Source: Elephas maximus indicus (taxonomy: Eukaryota > Chordata > Mammalia > Proboscidea > Elephantidae). Taken from it: a DNA stretch of 64,000 nt. Where the stretch lies: positions 15,037,001 to 15,101,000 of the forward strand of contig NC_064842.1 in NCBI RefSeq assembly GCF_024166365.1, read 5' to 3'. Under the pieces are notes generated by a model. It was not told the DNA's origin. It was given only the letters and a program-made list of their open reading frames with translations, and made no database searches. Both the position numbers and the translations under genes were made by a program. How positions within the stretch are numbered: the stretch's first letter is position 1; each line of letters starts with the position of its first letter. Positions 11,150 to 20,790 of this stretch are shown one piece after another.

Positions 11150-12062
11150 AACCCACTGCCATCCAGTCGATCCCGACTCAGAGTAGAGCTGCCTGATAGA
11201 GTCTCCGAGGGGCGCCTGGAGGATTCAAACGGTGGACCTCCTGGTTAGCAGCCCCAGCACCTAACCACCACGGCGGACCTCCTGGTTAGCAGCCCCAGCA
11301 CCTAACCACCACGGCGGACCTCCTGGTTAGCAACCCCAGCACCTAACCACCACGGCGGACCTCCTGGTTAGCAGCCCCAGCACCTAACCACCACGGCGGA
11401 CCTCCTGGTTAGCAGCCCCAGCACCTAACCACCACGGCGGACCTCCTGGTTAGCAGCCCCAGCACCTAACCCCTACCTCGGACCTCCTGGTTAGCAGCCC
11501 CAGCACCTAACCACCACGGCGGACCTCCTGGTTAGCAGCCCCAGCACCTAACCCCTACCTCGGACCTCCTGGTTAGCAGCCCCAGCACCTAACCACTACG
11601 GCGGACCTCCTGGTTAGCAGCCCCCGCACCTAACCACTACGGCAGACCTCTTGGTTAGCAGCCCCAGCACCTAACCACTACCTCGGACCTCCTGGTTAGC
11701 AGCCCCAGCACCTAACCACTACGGCGGACCTCCTGGTTAGCAGCCCCAGCACCTAACCACTACCTCGGACCTCCTGGTTAGCAGCCCCAGCACCTAACCA
11801 CTACGGCGGACCTCCTGGTTAGCAGCCCCAGCACCTAACCACTACCTCGGACCTCCTGGTTAGCAGCCCCAGCACCTAACCACTACCTCGGACCTCCTGG
11901 TTAGCAGCCCCAGCACCTAACCACTACCTCGGACCTCCTGGTTAGCAGCCCCAGCACCTAACCACTACGGCGGACCTCTTGGTTAGCAGCCCTAGCACCT
12001 AACCACTACCTCGGACCTCTTGGTTAGCAGCCCCAGCACCTAACCACTAACCACCAGGGTTT
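11150..12062 (-). repeat. AfroSINE-type SINE split by internal 41-bp expansion
   Basis: The antisense SINE starts with 'aaacccactgccatccagtc' and runs to 'ggcgcctggaggattcaaac' at 11230, then the 41-bp array, and closes with its own terminal 'ccaccagggtttcc' at 12049-12062. The array is therefore an expansion inside one SINE rather than an independent repeat. Confidence 0.9.
11231..12049 (-). repeat. 41-bp minisatellite, 20 units, SINE-derived
   Basis: The word 'ggtta' recurs at exact 41-bp spacing from 11243 to 12022 (19 intervals, 20 units). The core 'cctggttagcagccccagca' is near-invariant, while the junction varies among forms ending cacggcgg, tacctcgg or tacggcgg. The first units are all cacggcgg, and later units tend to alternate tacggcgg and tacctcgg, so two-unit blocks were probably copied. 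The unit derives from the tRNA-like head (antisense) of the host SINE. Confidence 0.95.
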
Positions 12063-13150
12063 CCAGGGAGGGAATATTCTCTTAAAATCATGCTGAGCTC
12101 TGCCTCCAGGCACTTCCACACCTCTGTGGGGCCTGTGGTCAGGGCAGCCCTTCCCTGCAGCTGAGGTGTAGAAGCAGACCTCTCAGCCAAGGGCAAGGAG
12201 CAGAGCTGTTGGACTGGTTTAGGAGAATAATAAGCGTTTCAGCAATATAGGAATAATTAGCTGAGGTTTGGGTTTTTTTTTTTTTTTTTTTTAAAGATAC
12301 AGAGTATTTTTGTCATGAAACAAAATTGGTTGTAATGGGCCAAAGTCTGGATTCTGCTCAGAAAGCCAGCCTGTCCCAATGCACTTTCTTCTTGTCATGC
12401 TTAAGAAAAATCCAATCTAAGGTAAAAGCTGTCACAGCAGCTGGCCACCTGCTGCCAATCATCCCCCCACCTCCCCCTTAACCTCTTCAGGCTTCATTCC
12501 TTTGTATCCATACCACCTCCTAACACCTCTCCTTCAGGGCTTGCCCCTTTCCCCTCCTGTGGCACGTGGTAGGTGTCAGTAAATATTTGCTAATTGAGTG
12601 AGAAATCCACCAGCCTGTGAGCAACTCCTCATGTGGATGTGAAGTGTCAGCCCCCCACCTCTCATCACCCTCACACCTCTCCTTATCACCCCAACAAGGG
12701 CCTGGCTCAGGGATTTTAGTTCAACAAGCAAACCCCCCCTACCCCACTCTCATTGCCCACCAGGATCAAGTGGGTGCAAGTGAAAGAAAGCTGGTAATTT
12801 CACTTCTCCTTTGAGCCACTTTTCTCTGCTTTCAGTGTCCCTGAGTGTTTGTGCCATTTCCCCTCTCTGTCGGAAAGAGAAAAGGGGGCTTGCTGCCCCT
12901 GCCCTGAGCTAACTGTTGGGATGGGGCTGCTTTTGAAGGACTTGGAGGGCCTGCCCACTCCTTCCTTCATGTCACATCCACTCTTTGTTCCTCCTCCTTC
13001 CAGGTCTGATGATATTTGCTGGGGTCTGGAGGACAGTGGGCCAGAGGGGTGGCTGGCCCAGGGACTACAGGTCACAGACAGGGTCACGGGGCTTCAGTGC
13101 TCAACTTCAAACACATTAAAACCTAGATGGACTAAAGACACAGAAAATCC
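12063..13150. other. No gene recognised; poly(T) at about 12271-12292
   Basis: Old intergenic sequence, with a MIR/L2-like ending 'ggtaggtgtcagtaaatatt' near 12565-12590. The open frames at 12.6-13.1 kb lack recognisable domains. Confidence 0.45.
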
Positions 13151-13154
13151 AAAT

Positions 13155-13350
13155 TAAAAAAACCAAACCCATTGCCATCAAGTCAATTCCAACCCATGGT
13201 GACCCCATGTGTTTCACAGAGTAAACTGTGCTACATAAGGTTTTCTTGGCTGTAATCTCTATGGAAGCAGACGGCCAGGCCTTTCCTCCATGGTGCTGCT
13301 GAATGGGTGTGAACTGCCAGCCTTTAGGTTAGTAGTTGAGTGCTTCAGTA
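13155..13350 (-). repeat. AfroSINE-type SINE
   Basis: Antisense: 'cccattgccatcaagtcaat', 'ttggctgtaatctctatgga', 'tttaggttagtagttgagtg'. Confidence 0.85.
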
Positions 13351-13366
13351 CAATGGATCACTTTTC

Positions 13367-14229
13367 TGTGGCCTTTCTCGCCATGGTCTTGTAACTCCCA
13401 CCCAAGTGATTGGGTGGGACTATGCAAATAGGGTAACTGTGGCCCACCAAAGGATTGGTAAGTTTTGCCATCCCACTAGGCTTGACATGAGCCATTCCAG
13501 AGGCAGGAAAGGGAGGGTTCCACCACCACCAAGAAAGAACAGCCAAGAGCGAAGTGTGTTCTTTGGAGCCAGAATTCTTGCACGGAGAGGCTCCTGGAAC
13601 CAGGAGACAGAAAGAGAGAGAGCTGTAACACTGAAGACAGCGAGGAGCAAGAAAGCTGAGTGACTTGGGGAGGGAGGTCTGCTGGAGGAGTAGGGTGCTT
13701 CCAGGCACTTGTTGGAGTTAAGTTTTTCTACCCACGAAGCTAGAGCTAAGAGCTTTTAGGCCAAGGCTTACTAATGGGGTGGGATGCTAGGTGGAGGCTT
13801 ACTGATGGGGTGGGACCTGGTGCCGTCCAGTCGATTCCGACTCATAGTAATCCTATAGGACAGAGTAGAACTGCCCCACAGAGTGTCCGAGGAGCGCCTG
13901 GCGGATTCGAATTGCATTAGCAGCCGTAGCACTTAACCACTACGCCACCAGGGTTTCCGGGCACTTAGCAGCAGAGCTAAAAGGGCTTTGTAACGCTTGC
14001 CCAAGCGGGGCAGAGGCCCAGAGGCCAGAGAGAGGCATGCCTGTGAGCACAGCTGGGAAGAGGCTGTCCTGATGGAAGAATTGTATTCTGAGCGTCCCTC
14101 AACCTAAATTGTAGTCTGTTACTTCCCTAATAAACCCCATAATCGTGAGTATTGTCTATGAATTCTGTGTGGCCATTGCAATGAATTATCCAACCTGGCA
14201 GAGAAGTAGAGAGTGCCATAGGAGGGACA
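13367..14229 (+). mobile_element. Endogenous retrovirus LTR (ERVL-like), interrupted by a SINE
   Basis: The proposed LTR begins TGTGGCC and ends at ...GGGACA just before a tRNA-Leu-type primer-binding site. It has an AATAAA signal in 'ctaataaaccccataatcg' near 14128 and a downstream 'gtattgtctatgaattctgt' segment as an R/U5 region would. Excluding the SINE at 13811-13959 it is about 0.7 kb. The left boundary is a guess from the TG start. Confidence 0.6.
13811..13959 (-). repeat. AfroSINE-type SINE inside the LTR
   Basis: Near-complete antisense copy: 'gccgtccagtcgattccgac' through 'ccactacgccaccagggttt'. It inserted into the LTR and is therefore younger than it. Confidence 0.9.
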
Positions 14230-14231
14230 GT

Positions 14232-14246
14232 TGGTGTCAGAAGTGG
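14232..14246 (+). other. Retroviral primer-binding site, tRNA-Leu type
   Basis: TGGTGTCAGAAGTGG equals the complement of the 3' end of mammalian tRNA-Leu, with the three bases after it diverged. It lies two bases after the proposed LTR end, the usual place. This is the main support for calling the upstream sequence a 5' LTR. No gag or pol reading frame is recognisable downstream. Confidence 0.7.
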
Positions 14247-15685
14247 TAAAGATGGCGAATAGAGCAGGCATGTCTGAACTCCACCTCACAGGGATCAGCC
14301 TTGGGCTGTTGATCTTGATTCTCTTTCTCACACTTGTGAAGTTAGAGGAGGTCAGACTCTGCCTCCAGGCCATTTTTACAAGTGCTAACCATTTGCACCA
14401 CCCGGGGACCTCTGCATAAAATAACGCCTTACACAATAAATTCCCCCAGGAGAGCCTGTTTGCGCTCCGAGCCCCTACTGCCTCTCTCTGAGCGTTCCTG
14501 GCATTGGGGCAGTCAGCCTGTCAGAGGCTTCTGGCAAACAGCCCGCTACTCTACCCAGACCAGGCAGCAATCCCTGCTGCTGCCCACAAACAGCCAGTCC
14601 AGGTGGCAATGTCTCGGGCCTGCTGGGCTCCCAGGCTAGGCTAGAAGAGACCATAGGGTACACTTGTTTTGTCCCAAGGCCAGAGACACCAGGAGGAGTC
14701 TCCCCTGTCCCCAGCCCCTTTGCCTGGAGAAGCGCACAGTATCCTGTGAAAACCAGGGTAATGATGACCTAGTCCAAACCACCTGGACCAGAAGGGAAGT
14801 CCTGCCCCACCCTGCCCTCAGCCCTTTGTCAGGAGTGGTTTCCTCAGGCCCTGTGGGGTGGAGCATACCTCTCCCATAGCATTCACCCACACAGTATGGG
14901 CCCATCCGCCTAAAGAAAGACCCACTCCACCCAGTATCAGATTTCCAGGGAAGAGACTGAATGGCCCAGCTGGGACCATGCTCATCTTGGCCGAGTGTGT
15001 GACAGAAAGGGGATGCAGGGCTTGGGGAGAAAGACAATGAGATCAGGTGTGGACACACTGAATCTGGGCTGTGTGCAGTATTCAGGTGTGGGTGTCTGGT
15101 TGGAGTCAAGAACCTCATGTAGAGCAGAGCTGTCCAGCTGGAGGCGTAAACCCGGGAGTCATTGGCGTTCGGGTGGCACCTGAGGCCGTGGGGTGGAGTG
15201 CACCCAGGGTGAGTGAGGGGCAGCAAGACACCTTAGCAGCTGAGACTGACAGAAGAAAAGGAGTCTGAGGAGGAGAGAACAAGGAGGCAGATGGAAAACC
15301 AGGGAAACGGGGCAAGACAGTGTTTTCTTCGAGGAAAGTGTGGTCACAGGGTCTAGTGTTGCTCAGAGGTCAAGCTATCTCGCTGCCAGGTGGCCAGCCT
15401 GGAAGTACAGTGGGCAGGGAAAGGCTCTCAAGAGGGCTGCTGCTGAATCTTAAGGGACAAATGGGAGATTTTCAGGTGGAGAGGGAGTGGAGGCCAGGCA
15501 TCCCGATTGAGGAAACATCAGATGCAAAGACACAGAGGGAACACCACCTGGAATGTTGTCACAGAGCACGCTGAGTAGGCCACAGCTCATTCTGTACATC
15601 AGGAATTGGCAAACTGCAGCCCACAGGCTGTTTTTTCTATAATGTTCTCAAATCACATAAGGTGTAAGTCACCATTATGCTTTCA
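14247..15685. other. No gene recognised
   Basis: GC-moderate sequence with short overlapping open frames on both strands, none with a recognisable domain or codon pattern. It may include decayed ERV interior, but I cannot identify it. Confidence 0.4.
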
Positions 15686-15689
15686 AACC

Positions 15690-15957
15690 ACCACTCGTCT
15701 GTCAGTTTGTCGTACTGTGGTGGCTGGTGTGTTCCTGTGATGCTGGAAGCTATGCCACAGTTATTTCAAATACCAGCAGGGTCACCCATGATGGACAGGT
15801 ATCAGCATATTGCATTGGGCAAATCTGCTGCAGGAGATGTCTTTCAAGTGTTAAAAAACAAAGATGTCACTTTGAGGGCTAAGGTGTGCCTGACCCAAGC
15901 CATGGTGTTTTTAATCGCCTCATATGCATGTGAAAGCTGGACAATGAATAAGAAAGA
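15690..15957 (+). mobile_element. RTE (BovB-like) fragment: 5'UTR joined to late ORF
   Basis: The first part ('gtcagtttgtcgtactgtgg', 'ggaagctatgccac', 'accagcagggtcacccatga') matches the RTE 5' region at 16471-16585. From about 15808 it jumps to the late RT region ('cattgggcaaatctgctgca', 'catatgcatgtgaaagctgg'). A large internal deletion is required. Confidence 0.85.
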
Positions 15958-15958
15958 C

Positions 15959-16470
15959 TGTTTTAGTCATCTAGTGCTGCCATAACAGAAATACCAGAAG
16001 TGAATGGCTTTAACAAAGAGAAATTTATTTCCTCAGTCTAGTAGGTCACAAATCCAAATTCATGGTGTCAGCTCCAGGAGAAAGCTTTCTCTCTGTTGGC
16101 TCTGGAGGAAGGTCCTTGTCCCCAATCTTCCCATGATCAAGAAATTTCTCAGGAACAGGGACCACAGGTCCAAAGGATGTGCTCTGCTCCTGGTGCTGCT
16201 TTCTTGGTGGTATGAGGTCCCCAACTCTCTGCTAGCTTCCCTTTCCTTTTATTTCTTGAGAGATAAAAGGTGGTGCAGGCCACATCCCTTTACATTGGAT
16301 CAGGGTGGTGACCTGGGTAAGAGTGATGTTACAATCCCACCCTAATCCTTTTAACTACAGACAAAGATTATGATTTATAACACTCAGGAAAATTACAAAA
16401 TGAAGGACAACCACACATGGCCTAACCAAGCTGATACATTTTTGGGGGGACATGATTCAATCCATCCCCA
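15959..16470 (-). mobile_element. MaLR-type (ERVL-MaLR) solo LTR
   Basis: Read on the minus strand it begins TGGGGATGG, contains 'atgtccccccaaaaatgta', a 'gaggaaataaatttctcttt' poly(A) region and ends '...agcactagatgactaaaaca', the layout of MLT1/MaLR LTRs. The ends are TG...CA. The five bases on each side (aagac and cgtgc) do not match, so no target-site duplication is visible. Confidence 0.75.
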
Positions 16471-17832
16471 CGTGCCTGTCAGTTTGTCGTACTGTGGGGG
16501 CTTGCATGTTGCTGTGATACTGGAAGCTATGCCACCGGTATTCAGATCCCAGCAGGGTCACCCATGGAGGACAGGTTTCAGCTGAGGTTCCAGACTAAGA
16601 CTAGGAAGAAGGACCCAGCAGTCTACTTCTAAAAAGCATTAGCCAGTGAAAACCTTATGAATAAGCAGCAGAACATTGTCTGATATAGTGCGGGAAGATG
16701 GATCCTGGCTGAAAGCAGAGAATACCAGAAGGATGTTTACCTTTGTTTTATTGACTTTGCAAAGGCATTCGACTGTGTGGATCATAACAAATTATGGATA
16801 ACATTGCAAAGAATGGGAATTCCAGAACACTTAATTGTGCTCATGAGGAACCTTTACATAGATCAAGAGGCAGTTGTTCAGACAGAACAAGGGGATACTG
16901 ATTGGTTTAAAGTCAGGAAAGGTGTGCGCCAGGGTTGTAGCCTTTCACCATACCTATTCAATCTGTATGCTTAGCAAATAATTCGAGAAGCTGGGCTATA
17001 TGAAGCACAGGGCATCAGGGTTGGAGGAAGACTCATTAACCCACGTTATGCAGATGACACAACTTTGCTTGCTGAAAGTGAAAAGGACTTGAAGCACTTA
17101 TTAATGAAGATTAAAGACCACAGCCTTCAGTATGGATTGCACCTCAACATAAAGAAAACAAAAATCCTCACAACTGGACCAATGAGCAAAATCATGATAA
17201 ATGGAGAAAAGAGTCAAGTTGTCAAGGATTTCATTTTACTTGGATCCACAATCAAGACCCATGGAAGCAGCAGTCAAGAAATCAAATGACACATTGCATT
17301 GGGTGAATCTGCTGCAAAGGACCTCTTTAAAGTGTTGAAAAGCAAAGGCGTCACCTTGAAGACTAAGGTGCGCCTGACCCAAGCCATGGTATTTTCAATC
17401 ACATCATATGCATGTGAAAGCTGGACAATGAATAAAGAAGACTGAAGAAGAATTGACGCCTTTGAATTGTTGTGTTGGCGAAGAATATTGACTATACCAG
17501 AGACTGCCAAAAGAACGAACAAATCTGTCTTAGAAGAAGTACAACCAGAATGCTCCTTAGAGGCAAGGATGGCAAGACTGCGTCTTACATACTTTGGACA
17601 TGTTGTCAGGAGGGATCAGTCCCTGGAGAAGGACATCAAGCTTGGCAAAGTGCAGCGTCAGCAGAAAAGAGGAAGACCCTCAACAAGGTGGATTGATACA
17701 GTGGCTACAACAATGAGCTCAAGCATAACAACAATTGTAAGGATGGCTCAGGACCAGGCAGTGTTTCGTTCTGTTGTGCATGGGGTCTCTCTGAGTCGGA
17801 ACTGACTCAACGGCACCTAACAACAACAACGG
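16471..17832 (+). mobile_element. RTE (BovB-like) retrotransposon, internally deleted
   Basis: A 5' region (16471 to about 16700) is followed directly by the reverse transcriptase domain, so the endonuclease domain expected between them is missing. The 3' end reads 'ttctgttgtgcatggggtct', 'gaactgactcaacggcacc', then 'taacaacaacaac', which is the same tail as the SINEs here. This suggests the RTE machinery moved those SINEs. Confidence 0.9.
16726..17805 (+). pseudogene. RTE reverse transcriptase, pseudogene with three in-frame stops
   Basis: One frame runs from about 16726 to the terminator at 17803-17805. It shows IDFAKAFDCVDHNKLW, VRQGCSLSPYLFNLYA, the catalytic YADD (near 17047), SYACESWTMNKED and a RRIDAFELLCWRRIL-like C-terminal domain, all typical of BovB/RTE. 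In-frame stops are at about 16972-16974, 17287-17289 and 17443-17445. No frameshift is needed, so decay is by point mutation. N-terminal endonuclease absent. Confidence 0.85.
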
Positions 17833-18135
17833 CAATTCAGTCCATGACAAAGACAGAAGAAGAATTGCTTCCTTTGAATTATGATGTTGGCAAAGATTAT
17901 TGAATATACCACAGACTGCCAGAAGATTGAACAAATATGTCTTGGAAGGAGTACAGCCAGAATGCTCCTTAGAAGCAAGGATAGTGAGACTTCATCTTAT
18001 GTACTTTGGACTTGTTATCAGGAGGTACCAGTCCCTAGAAAAAGACATCATGCTTGGTAGGGTGTTAGAAAAAAGAAGATTCTCAATGAGATGAATTGAC
18101 ACAGTGGCTGCAACAATACGCTCAAACATAGCAAA
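17833..18135 (+). mobile_element. RTE 3'-ORF fragment
   Basis: A second partial copy of the RTE C-terminal region: 'gaagaattgcttcctttgaa', 'agccagaatgctccttagaa', 'tcatgcttggtagggtgtta'. It follows head-to-tail on the previous copy and lacks the terminal tail. Confidence 0.8.
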
Positions 18136-18337
18136 GTGTCTAAGCTATCACATAGTGAAGTAATCCATTTAACCAGATGGTGCCCAGCTGACACTTAGAA
18201 GGGTGAGCAGTGTCTGGGATCTTAAAAGCTCAATGACCAGCCATCTAAAAGTTTCCAGCAAGAAGCCCCTGCAGAAGAAAACATTCTTACTGTCATGATC
18301 AAGGAATCTCTACAGAGATTCATCATCATAAGGGGGG

Positions 18338-18894
18338 AATGTGTAGGAGTACTCCAAACTGAGGCGCCTGGATGTTGGTGGTCTCTCACTGCCCCTCTCA
18401 GGTTTGCTGATGTTAAAAGAGATTATGGTGTTGATGGTCTCTTGCTATTCTGCCCCATTTTACTATTAGTCATGTGCAAAAAAAATTTTTTTTTTCATGT
18501 GCTATCACATGTTTGGTGCCCTGGTGGCTCATGGTTAAGAGCTATGGCTGCTAACCAAAAGGCTGGCAGTTCAAATCCACCAGCTGCTCCCTGGAAACCC
18601 TATGGAGCAGTCTACTCTGTCCTATAGGGTCTCTATAGGAATCAACTCCACAGCCATGGGTTTGGGGCTTATCACACATTTACCCTCCCCATCTTAACAT
18701 ATAAAAGGCTCATCTCTCAGAAGGTGGAAGCACTTGGTAGATTTCTCTCTGCCTGTGTTTCCCCAGTTCGAGAATCGTATTACCCTCAATAAATCTCTTT
18801 GCTTTTACTTGAACGGAAAAGTGAGCATTCCTAGACACTTTAGAGGTACCCACTTGTGATATTGGTGTTATAGCAGCACTAGGAAACTAAGACA
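18338..18894 (+). mobile_element. LTR-like element with TATA and poly(A) signals, split by SINE
   Basis: Contains 'catataaaaggctcatctct' (TATA-like, near 18700) and 'ctcaataaatctctttgctt' (poly(A)-like, near 18785), closing with the MaLR-like end 'agcagcactaggaaactaag' (18871-18890). A SINE sits inside. Left boundary uncertain. Confidence 0.5.
18507..18665 (+). repeat. AfroSINE-type SINE
   Basis: Head 'tggctcatggttaagagcta', 'ctgctaaccaaaaggctggc', B-box-like 'agttcaaatccacc', tail 'aatcaactccacagccatgg'. Confidence 0.9.
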
Positions 18895-19450
18895 GAAGGT
18901 GATGTGGTTGATGGGGCAGGCTCAGAGAACATGTGTATGTGGGTGGGACAGGAAGTAGAATCCACAAAGATGATGTAACAGTGCCCGGCTCACCCAGGTC
19001 TTGAGAAGCAAATGCAAAACCTCATCTCTGTGCAACGAAGATAGACGTGGGAAAGTCCCCTTGTTCCAATGTGAACACAGAGGTGCAGATGGGCCACCCT
19101 GGGCTGTGACCAAGGCTTGGCACCGCATCGTTTTTCCTCCTTTAAGACGTCTTTGGTTGCAAGTGTGCAGCAGAGCTGTGAAATTAACTGTCTGCACCCC
19201 GGTACAGAATGAAGGAAATATTCTCTGCCCCCACCCTGGAAGGACAGACAGGCCTTTGTCCTCCTCAACCAGACTCTGCAGAGTGGGAAGGAGCGATGAG
19301 GACAGGGAATGTGAACTGATCCTTTGTGTTTCAGGGGCAGCCCAGAAAAGAAAGAAAACCACCAGCCAGGCCCTTGGAAGAATCCACCGAGGTTACTGGA
19401 GGCCAGGCAGGGAGGGAGGCTAGGGCTTGGGGTTCCTCCAGTGGGAAGGC
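18895..19450. other. No gene recognised
   Basis: Two overlapping open frames of about 140 codons lie on opposite strands over 18.9-19.4 kb, but neither has a recognisable domain or signal peptide. Confidence 0.4.
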
Positions 19451-20090
19451 CTGTGTAATGGGTTGAGCTGTGTTCCCCGAAAAGATTTGTTGAAGTCCTA
19501 ACCCCTGGTTCCTTTGAACGTGACCTTGTTTGGAAATAAGGCCTTTGAAGATGTTATCAGTTAACATGAGGTCACACCGGAGTAGGATGTGTCTTAACCC
19601 AATCTGAGTGGTGTCCTTATAAAATAGAAGAGACACAAACACAGAGGGAAGAGGGCATGTGAAGACCCTTAAGCAGAGACCGGAATGACAAGGAACACCA
19701 AGAATTTCTGGGTGTCACCAGAAGCCAGCAGACAGACATGGAACAGTCATTGCCCTCTGAAGGAACCAAAAAAAAACCAAACCCATTGCTGTCGAGTCGA
19801 TTCCGACTCATGGGGACCACATAGGATGGAGTAGAACTGCTCCATAGGCTGTCATCTTTACCGAAGCAGATCACCAGGTGTTTCTCCCTCAGAGCAGCTG
19901 GTGGGTTCAAACCACCGACCTTTCAATTAGTAGCCAAGTGCTTAACCACTACACTAACAGGCTCCTCAGAAGGAACCAACACAGCCAATACCCTGATTTG
20001 GACTTCCAACTGTGAGACAATCAATTTCTGTTCTAAAGCCACCCGTTAGTGGCACTTTGTTACAGCAGCCCTAATGCCATAACTGGGGCA
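19451..20090 (+). mobile_element. MLT1-type MaLR LTR, split by SINE
   Basis: The sequence tracks MLT1: 'tgttgaagtcctaacccctg', 'acgtgaccttgtttggaaat', 'gtggtgtccttataaaatag', and, after the SINE, 'tttggacttccaactgtgag' and 'gcactttgttacagcagccc'. Ancient LTR of the ERVL-MaLR group. Confidence 0.8.
19765..19972 (-). repeat. AfroSINE-type SINE inside MLT1 LTR
   Basis: Antisense copy from 'ccaaacccattgctgtcgag' to 'agtgcttaaccactacacta'. The word 'gaaggaacca' occurs at both edges (about 19758 and 19970), a likely short target-site duplication. Confidence 0.9.
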
Positions 20091-20610
20091 GCCAAATGCC
20101 CACAGCACCCCCTAGTCTTAAGGGCAGTAAGGGGGGATGCTGTGTAGCCTGCGATCCCCTGGGAGGACCTGCTGGGGCATCTCTGAGCCCTGGAGGTGGA
20201 GGCAGTGCTCAGGGAGCAGAAGGAGCCCTGCAAAGCCCCCTACCCACCCCCACCCCTTCCCCCAGGTTAGGGCCCGGGCCTCCTCATTGTGCTCTTGTGC
20301 CCTGGGAACCTGGGCCCATGGGGTGGGGAGCCCCAAAAACAACCAAAGAAGGTGTGGGCTGGGAGTCAGATTTCATTTAGTTTAGAAAAATAAAGTTGTT
20401 TGTTTTACATTCAAGTCTTATGAAGCGGTTACATGAGTAACAAAGACCCTCTTAAGATAATTTATACAAAACAGGCAATCCACTGGGATAAGGATGAGAA
20501 AACACAAAGAACTCAAAGGTGAGAGGGCACATGGTGTCGGGGTGCTGGGACACGTCAAGAGCCCAGCAACCCACCCCATCCACTGGTCTCTGCTTCATTC
20601 CCCCTTGGGC
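20091..20610. other. No gene recognised
   Basis: GC-rich 20.1-20.35 kb stretch followed by A+T-richer sequence. Open frames are short and mutually overlapping. Confidence 0.4.
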
Positions 20611-20611
20611 G

Positions 20612-20790
20612 CATAATAAGAGCTGATCTTTGTTAAGCACAGGCACAGTACTGATGCATTATTTAATCCTTATAACAACCCCATGAGGTAGGTATTATTA
20701 TTCCAATTTTGCAGATGTGGGAAAAGATGCACAGAGAGGTTGAATTACTGCCCCCAAGGTCACACGGCCACATGGAGGGCCAGGATTCTT
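20612..20790 (-). repeat. MIR SINE
   Basis: 'agctgatctttgttaagcac', 'ccatgaggtaggtattatta' and 'gcccccaaggtcacacggcc' follow the MIR family. Strand set by convention relative to the copy at 6.3 kb. Confidence 0.7.

Noticed and set aside
11231-12049. CRISPR-like array
   Set aside because: The repeats are contiguous with no spacers, derive from a SINE and lie in a mammalian genome.
14636-15226. 196-codon minus-strand open frame
   Set aside because: No domain or family resemblance, overlapping frames on the other strand; may be chance or decayed ERV interior.
18150-18330. Possible separate element sharing 'gggatcttaaaagct' with the L1 3'UTR
   Set aside because: Resemblance to the L1 'ggggtcttaaatgct' segment is short and ends could not be defined.
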